From: Archangiaceae bacterium
GTDB taxonomy: Bacteria > Myxococcota > Myxococcia > Myxococcales > Myxococcaceae
Direction: 5' to 3'
NCBI GenBank assembly: GCA_016714225.1
Contig: JADJNS010000010.1
Coordinates: 343,790 to 407,789 of the forward strand
Length of the DNA: 64,000 nt
Below, piece after piece: positions 10,859 to 18,478 of the stretch. The notes below the pieces were generated by a model. It was not told the origin of the DNA and searched no databases. It saw nothing but the letters and a program-made list of their open reading frames with translations. Each line of letters opens with the position of its first letter. The first letter of the stretch is position 1. Both the position numbers and the translations under genes were made by a program.

Positions 10859-12031
10859 TCACGGCGTCGCGCGCGGCTTGAGCAGAATCGTGGTGAGCCC
10901 GTACATCAGCGGCGTGGTGCTGTTGCTCGGCGCCTTGATGAACGAGACCGAGGTCGTGTCGTAGAGGTTGGGGTAGATGGGGGTGTCGTACACCAGCAGG
11001 GCGAGACCGCCGGGAACCTCACCGCTGTTGATGCGCTCGGTCTTTCCCCCATAGGAGCTGGTCGGGAACCTGATGCGGTGCGCGAACGGGGTCGGCGAAG
11101 TCACCACGATCATCACCTGTCGCGCCGTCCTGAGGGTGGTGTTGCCCGAACCCTCTCCGGTCGCATGCCCGTCGCCGTAGAGCCCGAACCCTTCTTTGTC
11201 ATTCACCGGCTTGGTGAGGTTCACGTCGCGGTAGGCGAACAGCACGCCACGCGCGGTGGCGGGCCGGTTGAAGCCGAAGTCGGCGGCGACGGTACCCGCG
11301 TCGCCCGCCCACGCGCTGTAGACCCACAGCCCGTGGTCGTAGCCCGCGTCGCCGACCTGGGGGTGGTCGGCGCGCAGGTTGTGAATCGGCCAGCCCACCA
11401 ACAGCGACCAGCCCGGCGGCGCCGTCGCGGTGAGCGGCCCGGCCATCTCGTCGGCGTCGATGACCGCGAGGTAGAAGTCAGACGGCAGCGCGCTCGACGG
11501 GCCGCTCAGGCTCAAGCTGCCGGCATCGCTGATCAGCACCTCGGCGCCCGCGCCCACCCACTGGGGAATGCCGCGCACCGGCCCTCCGCTGCACCCCTGG
11601 AGGCACACCCCGGTGGTCGCGGTCTCGCTCTCGACCCAGCAGGCCCAGCCGACCGCGCACTTCATCGCGTCGGTGCACACCGGCGCGTTGGCGGGCACGC
11701 CGTCGGGACGGTTGGGGTCGATGCACGAGAAGTAGGCGGTGCCGGTGTAGCCTTCGCAGACCAGCGGGGCAGGGCAGCCGCCCGAGCCCCCCGAGCCCCC
11801 CGAGCCTCCCGCGGTCGGAGCGCCACCCGCGGCGCCACCCGCGGTGCCGCCCGCGGTGCCACCGGCTTCGCCACCGCCGGCTTCGGCGCCACCGGCGGCG
11901 CTTCCTCCTGCGGCGCTGCCGCCTCCGGTGGCCGAGAAGAAGGGGCTGCCGATTTTCACCGGCACTTCACACGCCGCGAAGAACGCCAGCGCGCACGCGA
12001 GCTGAAGCGATGGGCGGGCGGCGCGGGCCAT
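10859..12031 (-). CDS. Lipoprotein with Gly/Ala-rich spacer
   Basis: 390 residues from the ATG at 12031. The N-terminus carries a lipoprotein signal ending FFAAC. A low-complexity Gly/Ala/Thr spacer (about residues 36-85) then projects the rest from the membrane. The remainder has a Cys-rich part (PLVCEGYTG, AMKCAVGWACWVES, CLQGCSGG) followed by a beta-rich domain of about 230 residues. The architecture is typical of myxobacterial surface lipoproteins. No enzymatic motif is recognisable. It is divergent from the barrel/sigma module at 12316, with repeat copy C between them. Confidence 0.8.
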   Translation of the reverse strand: MARAARPSLQLACALAFFAACEVPVKIGSPFFSATGGGSAAGGSAAGGAEAGGGEAGGTAGGTAGGAAGGAPTAGGSGGSGGSGGCPAPLVCEGYTGTAYFSCIDPNRPDGVPANAPVCTDAMKCAVGWACWVESETATTGVCLQGCSGGPVRGIPQWVGAGAEVLISDAGSLSLSGPSSALPSDFYLAVIDADEMAGPLTATAPPGWSLLVGWPIHNLRADHPQVGDAGYDHGLWVYSAWAGDAGTVAADFGFNRPATARGVLFAYRDVNLTKPVNDKEGFGLYGDGHATGEGSGNTTLRTARQVMIVVTSPTPFAHRIRFPTSSYGGKTERINSGEVPGGLALLVYDTPIYPNLYDTTSVSFIKAPSNSTTPLMYGLTTILLKPRATP

Positions 12032-12096
12032 GCCCGTAGGTCCTCACACGTGGCCGTGCGCTCCGTCAAGGCGACGGGGAAGAAGGCTCACCTCTT

Positions 12097-12286
12097 CGAG
12101 ACCGGTCAGGGTGAGCCTCGTCGAACCCTGCCGTCGCTCGCCGAAGGCGGTAGCGCAGATACTCCATCGTATGGGTGCGCACGCTCTGCTGCTTGGAGCC
12201 TGGAGTACGCAGCGCTGCGAGCTTCAGTCGCGGCAGCACCCTTCGACTTCGAGTCGGACCTGCAGTCCTCCTCTTCGCTCAGGGTG
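12097..12286 (+). repeat. Dispersed intergenic repeat, copy C
   Basis: About 190 bp, clearly homologous to the copies at 18311-18478 (opposite strand), 60738-60939 and 60940-61131. Shared blocks are GTCGAACC-TGCCGTCGCTCG near the left end, ACTCCATCGTAT in the middle and CTTCGCTCAGGGTGA at the right end. A TACTCCA / TGGAGTA pair and a GTCGAA / TTCGAC pair can form nested hairpin arms. The right end lies 29 bases before the GTG of the outer-membrane-like gene, in the same orientation. Together with flanking sequence it fills the gap between the divergent genes starting at 12031 and 12316. Confidence 0.85.
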
Positions 12287-12315
12287 AACGCTTTCGGCTA
12301 AGAGTCGGCGCCGGC

Positions 12316-13299
12316 GTGAAAGAGAGGGTCTTCGTCGTGGCGGTGGCACTGAGCAGCGCGGCCGGCGCTTCTGAGGTCACGCTCCGCTATGTGGCCTCGC
12401 CCAACGCCGGCTGCCCCGACGAAGCGGCCTTTCGCACCCTGGTCGCCGCGCGCCTGGGCACCGACCCGTTCACCGACGGCGCCGACACCGAGGTCTCGGT
12501 CGAGCTTCGACCCCCGACCGCGGTCGTCACGCTGTCGAGCCCGCCCGGCACGGTGCGCGGCAGAAAGACGCTCGAGGGCTCGGCGGGCTGCGACGCGCTC
12601 GCTTCCTCTGCCGCGGTCACGGTGGCCCTCAGCGTCGACCCGCTGCTGCGCCGCAACGCTCCGCCGACCCCCTCGGCTCCACCTCCGCCTCCGGTGCTCG
12701 AAGAAGAGTCCCCTCCGGCTCCCGCACCGCCGCCGCGCGCGCCCGAGCGCGAGCCCGACGCACCGTGGCGCTGGTCGCTCGCCGCCGGCGGAGGCGCGAG
12801 CGCGGGTGCCTCGGTCGCGCCGCAGCCGGTGCTGTTCGCCGAGGGTCGCGCGCGGGGCCGCGTCTTCTCGCTCGCCCTCGAGGCGCGCTTGGGCTGGCCG
12901 GTGTCGGCCGCGCTGGCGTCGGGGCGGCTCACCACCATCGCGGCGCTGGGCGCCCTGCTGCCGTGCCTGCACGCGGGCTGGTTCGGAGCCTGCGCCCGGG
13001 TCTCGGCCGGGGCGCTGGTGGTCTCTGGCGAGGCGCTGCCCGACGCGCAGAGCCACGCGGTGTTTCAGCTCGGCCTCGGGCTGCGCGCCCAGCTCGAGCT
13101 TCCCCTCGGCCGCCGCTTCGCGCTGCGCGCCTTCGTGGAAGGTGAAGGCAACCTCTTCCGCGCTGCCGCCGAGGTCGGCTCAGCGCGGGTGTGGACGGCG
13201 GCGCCGGTGTCGGGCGGTGGCGGCCTCGCCTTGCTCGTTCATTTCGACGGGCCGCTGACGGAAACCGCGGCACCCCACAATTCCCAGGTGAGGCCGTGA
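12316..13299 (+). CDS. Predicted outer-membrane/periplasmic protein of ECF-sigma module 1
   Basis: 327 residues from a GTG at 12316. The frame stays open upstream only through repeat C, so I exclude that part. A signal peptide is followed by a ~100-residue domain with the pattern GCPD-x3-FR-x2-VAARLG-x-DPF and a second Cys (SAGCDAL). Next come a Pro-rich linker (about 115-150) and a C-terminal half of alternating beta-strand-like segments, probably a small beta-barrel. It is paralogous to the protein at 32786-33730, sharing the two Cys and the VAARLG-DPF motif. Its stop overlaps the sigma factor start as GTGA. I infer a surface component of a signalling cassette; the ligand is unknown. Confidence 0.8.
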   Translation: MKERVFVVAVALSSAAGASEVTLRYVASPNAGCPDEAAFRTLVAARLGTDPFTDGADTEVSVELRPPTAVVTLSSPPGTVRGRKTLEGSAGCDALASSAAVTVALSVDPLLRRNAPPTPSAPPPPPVLEEESPPAPAPPPRAPEREPDAPWRWSLAAGGGASAGASVAPQPVLFAEGRARGRVFSLALEARLGWPVSAALASGRLTTIAALGALLPCLHAGWFGACARVSAGALVVSGEALPDAQSHAVFQLGLGLRAQLELPLGRRFALRAFVEGEGNLFRAAAEVGSARVWTAAPVSGGGGLALLVHFDGPLTETAAPHNSQVRP

Positions 13300-13820
13300 G
13301 CGACGGGGGCGCCGAGGCGCTGTTCCGCGCGGCGTACACCGAGCACCTGGGGTGGATGCTCAACACCGTACGGCGGCTCGGGGTCAGGCCGGCCGACATC
13401 GAGGACGTGGCGCACGATGTGTTCAGCACCGCTTGGAAGCGCCTCGACACGTATTCGCGTGAGCGCGCGATGCGGCCGTGGCTGTTCGGCATCGCCTTTC
13501 GCGTGGTGTCGAACCGCAAGGCGAACCGCTCGGGCCAGGAGCAGCTCGAGGCCGAAATCGACGATGCACGCGGCGAGGCGCACCGGCCCGACGAGCTGCT
13601 GGAGGCCGAGGTGACCCGCCGGCAGGTGCTCGCGGCGCTCGACGCGCTGCCGGTCGACCAACGGGCGATGTTCGTGGGGGCCGACATCGAGATGACGCCC
13701 ATCACCGAGCTGGCCGAGACGCTCGAGATTCCGCTCAACACCGCCTACTCGCGGTTGCGTCTGGGAAGGCAACGCTTCGAAGCTGCGTTCACGAAGCTGA
13801 GGCAAGAGGTAAAGCGATGA
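13296..13820 (+). CDS. ECF-type RNA polymerase sigma factor, module 1
   Basis: 174 residues from a GTG at 13296. Region 2 shows AYTEHLGWMLNTVRRLGV, the DIEDVAHDVF acidic motif and RPWLFGIAFRVVSNRKANR. Region 4 shows ALDALPVDQRAMF, then ELAETLEIPLNTAYSRLRLG as its helix-turn-helix. The protein would direct RNA polymerase to a dedicated promoter set. It is coupled on both sides: GTGA with the outer-membrane-like gene and ATGA with the membrane TPR protein. That arrangement is typical of a sigma/anti-sigma pair. It is a clear paralogue of 33764-34267. Confidence 0.92.
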   Translation: MSDGGAEALFRAAYTEHLGWMLNTVRRLGVRPADIEDVAHDVFSTAWKRLDTYSRERAMRPWLFGIAFRVVSNRKANRSGQEQLEAEIDDARGEAHRPDELLEAEVTRRQVLAALDALPVDQRAMFVGADIEMTPITELAETLEIPLNTAYSRLRLGRQRFEAAFTKLRQEVKR

Positions 13821-14515
13821 ACGAGAAGCTCGACCCCCTGTCCGACCTGGTGCGCGGCGCGCTCGAGACCGAGCGCGCGCGGGCTCCGTCGGCCGAGCAG
13901 GTGGCGCGGCTGGCGGGCCGGCTCGAGGCGACCTTCGGGGCCGCGACGGCGGCCGCGGGTGCGGCGGGCGCAGCGCACGTCGCCGGCAAGACCGCGGGCG
14001 TGGCGGGCGGCAAGGTGACCGGCGCGCTGCTGGGCGGCAAGGCGCTGTTGTTTGCGGCAGGTGTGGCCATCGGTGGAGCCGGTGGCGCGACGCTGCACGC
14101 GAAGCTCGCGGCGCCGAGAGTCATCGAGGTGACCAGGGTGGTCGAGGTGAAGGTGCCGGTGCCCGCCGAGCCGGTGGCCGAGCCGGCGGTGCCGGTTCAG
14201 GCTCCGGCGCCGGTGGTGCCGGCGAGAGCTGCGAAGCCGCTGGCGCAGTCGGGGCTCGACACCGAGCGGCTGCTCATCGAGCAGGCCACCGCGGCGCTGG
14301 GGCGGGGTGAGGCCGCGCAGGCGCTCGAGGCGTGCGAGCGGCACGCGGCGAAGTTCCCCACCGGGCAGCTGGTCGAAGAGCGCGAGAGCCTGGCGATTCG
14401 CGCGCTGGTGCTGGCCGGGCGGCGCGCCGAGGCCGAGCGACGGGCGGCGGCTTTTCGCGCGCGCTTCCCCGAGAGCATGCTGCGCGGAGTCATCGACGCC
14501 GCGCTGGGCGAGTGA
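13817..14515 (+). CDS. Membrane TPR-like protein, probable regulator of the module 1 sigma factor
   Basis: 232 residues. There is a cytoplasmic N-terminal segment (about 1-45), a Gly/Ala-rich stretch and membrane helix (about 70-95), then a Val/Pro/Ala linker with VIEVTRVVEVKVPVP. The C-terminal ~80 residues read as TPR-like helices (LLIEQATAALGRGEAAQAL, ERESLAIRALVLAGRRAEAE, FRARFPESML). The start overlaps the sigma stop as ATGA. Position and topology suggest an anti-sigma factor with a periplasmic sensing part, but no canonical anti-sigma zinc motif is present. The paralogue is 34264-34899. Confidence 0.8.
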   Translation: MNEKLDPLSDLVRGALETERARAPSAEQVARLAGRLEATFGAATAAAGAAGAAHVAGKTAGVAGGKVTGALLGGKALLFAAGVAIGGAGGATLHAKLAAPRVIEVTRVVEVKVPVPAEPVAEPAVPVQAPAPVVPARAAKPLAQSGLDTERLLIEQATAALGRGEAAQALEACERHAAKFPTGQLVEERESLAIRALVLAGRRAEAERRAAAFRARFPESMLRGVIDAALGE

Positions 14516-14545
14516 GCTGATTCGCCTTCGCTTCAAAACTGAAGA

Positions 14546-14582
14546 AGCCCGGGCGACGCGCGGTCTGCGCATCTCCCGGGCT
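14546..14582. terminator. Probable terminator hairpin between convergent genes
   Basis: A perfect 8-bp inverted repeat AGCCCGGG (14546-14553) / CCCGGGCT (14575-14582), with a further GC-rich inner pairing, lies between the convergent ends at 14515 and 14613. There is no long T run, so the assignment as a terminator rests mainly on position and GC-rich pairing. Confidence 0.5.
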
Positions 14583-14612
14583 CCTCGAGAAGCAGTGCGA
14601 GGGGGGCTCGCG

Positions 14613-14984
14613 CTAGTGCGTGGTGGGCACCACTTCACACTGGCCCTTCACGCACGCGGCAGTCTTGTTCATACAGGGGGCCGCGAAGCACGCCACGGGC
14701 TTGTTGCAGAACAGCGGCTTCTCGGTCGGCCCGAGCGCGACGCAGCCGCAGCTGCAGTTCGCCGACAGCCGGCAGTCGAGGTCGCTCTTGCACTCCGGTG
14801 CCTGCGGCGGGCACTGAATGGTGCACGGGCACGGCGCGCGAATGCACTGCGGGCACTGCTTCACACAGCCGCGAACGAGGTCCGACTCCGACAGCTGAAC
14901 GTCATCGGTCTGGGTCTCGGTCTCTTGAATGCCGCAGCCGGCCGCCGCCACCGCCAGGAAGAAGGAAAGCGAGAGTCTTTTCAT
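14613..14984 (-). CDS. Cys-rich lipoprotein
   Basis: 123 residues from the ATG at 14984, chosen because MKRLSLSFFLAVAAAGC gives a proper lipoprotein signal. The mature part has about 15 cysteines in patterns such as CVKQCPQCIRAPCPCTIQC and CRLSANCSCGC, like eight-cysteine or Kazal-type small domains of myxobacterial exported proteins. The cysteines probably form disulfides outside the cytoplasm. A 9-bp inverted repeat lies 15-45 bases upstream of the start. The function is unknown. Confidence 0.8.
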   Translation of the reverse strand: MKRLSLSFFLAVAAAGCGIQETETQTDDVQLSESDLVRGCVKQCPQCIRAPCPCTIQCPPQAPECKSDLDCRLSANCSCGCVALGPTEKPLFCNKPVACFAAPCMNKTAACVKGQCEVVPTTH

Positions 14985-14998
14985 GCGCCGGTTATCTG

Positions 14999-15029
14999 GC
15001 GCTCTGCGCTGCGCACGTTGGCAGAGCGC
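14999..15029. promoter_or_regulatory. 9-bp inverted repeat upstream of the Cys-rich lipoprotein
   Basis: GCGCTCTGC (14999-15007) and GCAGAGCGC (15021-15029) are exact reverse complements 13 bases apart. They lie 15-45 bases before the start codon of the Cys-rich lipoprotein. This could be a 5'-leader hairpin or an operator. Confidence 0.35.
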
Positions 15030-15135
15030 TGTAAATCGAGCTGGCACGCGAGCGACTGACTGCGCAGGCGCGCGCGCTCACTCGCTCTATGAGACGAAGA
15101 GAACCGAGCGGGCGACCCCAGAGCGGCCTGCAGGT

Positions 15136-16332
15136 TCAGCGCGTCGATGGGCCGGTGCCGGTCTGCTCCAGCAGCACGGCGCAGACGTCGTCGTGAAAGT
15201 CGCCGGTGACCGAGTACTCCTGGCTCTCTTCCACCAGCTCGGCGAGCAGCTGCGGAGCAGGGAGGTTCACCTTGCGCTGCGCGGCCTCGACCAGGCGCGG
15301 CAGGCCGAACTGCTGCCCGTCGGGGCCTTCGACCTCGTAGAGGCCGTCGGTGAACATCAGCGCCCGGTTCCCGGGGCCGAACGGCACGGTGTGCTGCTTC
15401 CACGTGCCTTCGTCGGCGAGGCCGAGGGGAGCTCCGCGCGCGGCCTCGAGCGAAATCACCCGCCCGTTCACCGCGTCGAGCAAGAGCGGGCTGGGATGCC
15501 CCGCTGACGCGAACGACAGCTTCTTCTCGTTCGGGTCGACGATGACGCACACCGCGGTCACGAAAATCTGCTGGTCTGCCTGGCGGAAAATCGACCGCAG
15601 GTTGCGGTTGAGCAGGGTCAAGAAGCGCTCGGGCCCCAGCGACAGCACCGACGCCTCGTCGATCAACGCGCGCAGCAGCCCGGTCACCAGCGCCGCGCGC
15701 ACGCCGTGGCCCATCACGTCGAACACCACCACGCCGCACGCACCGGTCGGGCTGCAGAACTCGGTGAAGAAGTCTCCGCCCACCGGCCCGGCCGGCTTGT
15801 AGCGGTGCGCGAACGAGAACAGCCCGTTCGAGCGCGTGTTGCCCATCGGCAGCATCGCGGTCTGAACCTGCTGCGCCATGCGCAGGTCCGAGCTCATCTC
15901 TTCGTTCTGCCGGCGCAGCTCTTCTTGCACCCGCGCCGACTCGAGCTGCACCCGCTTGCGCTCGATGGCGTACGAGAGCGCGCGCAGCAGAATCGGCCCG
16001 TCGAGGCCGAGGTCTTTCACCAGGTAGTCTTGCGCGCCCGACTGCACGCAGCGCAGGCCCAGCGCGTCGTCGTCTTCGCCGGTCAGCACCACGATGGGCA
16101 GCTTGGGCGCAGTGGCGAAGACCTTCTGAAAAGTCTCGAGCCCGCGTGAGTCGGGCAGGTTCAGGTCCGACAGCACCACGTCGAACGAGCGCGTGGTCAG
16201 GTGCCGCAACGCCACCTCGAGCTTGGGAGCGATGGTCAGCTCGCTGCCGCTCGAGCGCAACTTGCGCGAGATGAGGCTCGCGAAGTCGTCGTCGTCTTCC
16301 AGCATCAGAATCTGCAGCGGGGTCGAAAGCAT
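15136..16332 (-). CDS. Response regulator with PP2C (RsbU-type) phosphatase output
   Basis: 398 residues from the ATG at 16332. A receiver domain (1-125) has the acidic pocket LEDDDD and phospho-acceptor Asp 56 in SDLNLPD. A helical linker with EELRRQNEEMSSDL joins it to a SpoIIE/RsbU-type PP2C domain with metal-binding GPVGGDFF and VFDVMGHG motifs and a late DDVCAVLL. Such proteins dephosphorylate a STAS-domain anti-sigma antagonist when activated by a sensor kinase. The gene lies 22 bases after the STAS gene and downstream of a histidine kinase, so all three probably form one partner-switching operon. No RsbW-type anti-sigma kinase is adjacent. Confidence 0.92.
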   Translation of the reverse strand: MLSTPLQILMLEDDDDFASLISRKLRSSGSELTIAPKLEVALRHLTTRSFDVVLSDLNLPDSRGLETFQKVFATAPKLPIVVLTGEDDDALGLRCVQSGAQDYLVKDLGLDGPILLRALSYAIERKRVQLESARVQEELRRQNEEMSSDLRMAQQVQTAMLPMGNTRSNGLFSFAHRYKPAGPVGGDFFTEFCSPTGACGVVVFDVMGHGVRAALVTGLLRALIDEASVLSLGPERFLTLLNRNLRSIFRQADQQIFVTAVCVIVDPNEKKLSFASAGHPSPLLLDAVNGRVISLEAARGAPLGLADEGTWKQHTVPFGPGNRALMFTDGLYEVEGPDGQQFGLPRLVEAAQRKVNLPAPQLLAELVEESQEYSVTGDFHDDVCAVLLEQTGTGPSTR

Positions 16333-16354
16333 GCTCGCCCTTCTGGAGATAACC

Positions 16355-16876
16355 TCAGTGGAGCCGCTGCGCCCGCTGCTGCTGCATGTACTCGATGACG
16401 TCCTGCAAGCGCTCGGCATTGGTGGGGTCGACCGCAGCCAGCGTCTTGTGGGCCTCCAAGATGGTCTCGCTCCACGCTTCTTGCGAGCGGTAGGGCCACG
16501 GCAGCGCCTCGACGTGCTCGGCCTTCGAGATGCCCGGCGCGCGCTCGTCGTCGTGGTCGAGGTCGAAGAGGTGGTCGACCCCGAGGGTGTGCAGCTGCTC
16601 GCGGCAGCGGCTGTTGGCTCCGAACACGCTCACCTTGCCGCCCGTGTTCTCACGCACCTGCAGCGAGAGGGCGACGATGACGCCGGCGAAGGTGCTGTCG
16701 ACGTAGAGGCAATCGGCCAGGTCGAGGTCGAACTCGTGATACCCGCGGCGGACCATCTCCATCACGAAGTCGCGCAGCGGCTGGCTGTTCATGTGCGTGC
16801 CCCGGCCCTCGACGCGAATCAGTACGTGACCTTCGGGAGTGCCAACGAGAACACGACCTGCTGCGAGCTGAGTCAT
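16355..16876 (-). CDS. STAS-domain protein (anti-sigma factor antagonist type)
   Basis: 173 residues. The STAS fold spans about 5-115, and the conserved phosphorylation loop reads DCLYVDST, placing the candidate phospho-Ser at 61. A C-terminal extension (about 116-173) is helical and rich in Glu/Gln. Family members are phosphorylated by a switch kinase and dephosphorylated by a PP2C phosphatase such as its neighbour at 15136-16332. The kinase gene ends 45 bases upstream on the same strand. Confidence 0.88.
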   Translation of the reverse strand: MTQLAAGRVLVGTPEGHVLIRVEGRGTHMNSQPLRDFVMEMVRRGYHEFDLDLADCLYVDSTFAGVIVALSLQVRENTGGKVSVFGANSRCREQLHTLGVDHLFDLDHDDERAPGISKAEHVEALPWPYRSQEAWSETILEAHKTLAAVDPTNAERLQDVIEYMQQQRAQRLH

Positions 16877-16921
16877 GGGCGAACCTCCATCACGCGGCGT
16901 GCCATTTTGCTGCCCCGTGGA

Positions 16922-18271
16922 TCAGCCTACTTTTGAGACGGGTGCGTGACATCTCCCCTCTCGCCAGTTACCCCGCGGTGACGACGCTGAGCGGTGCAGC
17001 CCGCGCGCGGGAAACAACACGCGAAAGGTGCTTCCTTTTCCCAGCTCGCTGTCGACCTCGATGCGGCCGCCGTAGTTGTGCACCAGCTGCGCGCAGATGC
17101 TGAGGCCCAGGCCGGTGCCCTGGCCCTGAGGCTTGGTGGTGAAGAACGGGGTGAAGAGGCGCGTGCGGTCTTCCGGGCTGATGCCGCTGCCGGTGTCGGT
17201 GACCGCCACGTACGCCTCGCCGTTCTTGCCGGTGCCGGTGACCACGCGCACCAGCTGGCCCTGCTGGCCTTCGGGAATCGCCTGGGCGGCGTTCACCAGC
17301 AGGTTCAAGAACACCTGCGCGAGGCGCGACTCCGAGGCGACCACGCCGGGGGTGTCGTTGTATTCGACCTCGAGCTGGGCGCGGCGGCGAATCTCTCCGC
17401 GGGCGATCTGCAGCGAGCCCTCGACCACGTCCTTCAGGTCGACCTCGCTGACCGGGCCGCTGTCGTCCTTGCGGGCCAGCGCCTTCATGTCGCGCACGAT
17501 GCGGGCGATGCGGTGCGCGCCGACCGAGGCGCTCTCGAGCAGCTCGAGCAGCTCTTTGCGGTCGAGCGTGTCTTTCTCGTGCTTCACCTTGATGAGCTCG
17601 ATGTTGCCCAGCAGGTAGGTGAGCGGGTTGCCGACCTCGTGCGCGACCGAGGCGGTGAGCAGCCCCATGGTGGCCATGCGCTCGTTGTGGTGCACCGCCT
17701 GCTCGAGGCGCTGGGTGTGCACCGCGTCGGTGAGCAGGCGGCGGGTGAGGTGAACCAGGCGCTGCTGGAGCGCGCCGCCGGCGACGCCGGTCAGGCCCAG
17801 CACCAGCGGCGTCGAGAGCATGCCGCCCAGGCTGATGCCCGCGTCTGCCTGCAGCAGCATGCCCAGCACCGTGCCGCTGAGCACCGTGGCGCTGGTCTGC
17901 CGGTGGTCGAGCGAGAGCAGGCTCACCGCCACCAGCACCGCGAAGATGGCGATGGTGAAGCCGGCGACCGCGCCCGGGCTGGTGCTGGTCGAGAAGCTGG
18001 CCCGCTGCAGCACGCACATCACCGGCATGTCGAAGAAGGCGATGGCGAACCCGGCCAGCCCGGCGGCGCGGCGGCTGTTGCGCGCGAGCAGCCAGGTGAC
18101 CCCCGCCACGCCGAGGTACAGCGAGAAGAGCGCCAGGTTCCACCCGAAGGCGAGGCACATGACCCAGAAGACGGCCACCGCCATCACGCGGAGGGGAGCG
18201 ATGAGGCGGCCGCTCGAGGTGCGTTGCTCGCGCAGCGCGTGGTCGAGATGCTGGTCGGTGTAGGCGTTCAC
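16922..18271 (-). CDS. Membrane sensor histidine kinase
   Basis: 449 residues. The N-terminal half (about 25-175) holds several membrane helices without an obvious periplasmic domain. The dimerisation/phosphotransfer motif SVAHEVGNPLTYL places the phospho-His at 211. The ATPase domain shows NLLVNAAQAI, DTGSGISPEDRTRLF, FFTTKPQGQGTGLGLSI and GGRIEVDSELGKGSTF. It resembles the NtrB-like group of kinases. It heads the operon with the STAS and REC-PP2C genes, so it is a candidate donor for that receiver. Repeat copy D lies 39 bases before its start, in the same orientation. Confidence 0.92.
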   Translation of the reverse strand: MNAYTDQHLDHALREQRTSSGRLIAPLRVMAVAVFWVMCLAFGWNLALFSLYLGVAGVTWLLARNSRRAAGLAGFAIAFFDMPVMCVLQRASFSTSTSPGAVAGFTIAIFAVLVAVSLLSLDHRQTSATVLSGTVLGMLLQADAGISLGGMLSTPLVLGLTGVAGGALQQRLVHLTRRLLTDAVHTQRLEQAVHHNERMATMGLLTASVAHEVGNPLTYLLGNIELIKVKHEKDTLDRKELLELLESASVGAHRIARIVRDMKALARKDDSGPVSEVDLKDVVEGSLQIARGEIRRRAQLEVEYNDTPGVVASESRLAQVFLNLLVNAAQAIPEGQQGQLVRVVTGTGKNGEAYVAVTDTGSGISPEDRTRLFTPFFTTKPQGQGTGLGLSICAQLVHNYGGRIEVDSELGKGSTFRVLFPARGLHRSASSPRGNWREGRCHAPVSKVG

Positions 18272-18310
18272 GCGTACGTGAAAGACACGCCAAAAGGCCG
18301 TGGTGGATCG

Positions 18311-18478
18311 CTCACCCTGAGCGAAGGCCGAAGGCCGAATTCGAATGGGTGCCGTCGCAGCTGGAACGCGGAGCGCCGCTTACTCCTGGCTTCCAGCAGC
18401 ACTGCGAGCGCTCAATACGATGGAGCATGTGCCGCTCGAGGCTTCGGCGAGCGACGGCAGGGTTCGACGCAGGGCCCC
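18311..18478 (-). repeat. Dispersed intergenic repeat, copy D
   Basis: Read on the minus strand, this ~170 bp matches copy C and the two copies at 60.7-61.1 kb. It has GTCGAACCCTGCCGTCGCTC near the left end, ATGCTCCATCGTATTG in the middle and CTTCGCTCAGGGTGAG at the right end. It fills the space between the stop of the catalase-like gene (18479) and the kinase start (18271). It is more diverged than the tandem pair, and the central arm GCTCC / GGAGT is only partly retained. Confidence 0.8.

Noticed and set aside
12175..12315. Coding extension of the module 1 barrel gene through repeat C
   Set aside because: The frame is open only by chance through the repeat. The GTG at 12316 gives a signal peptide, and the paralogue has no such extension.
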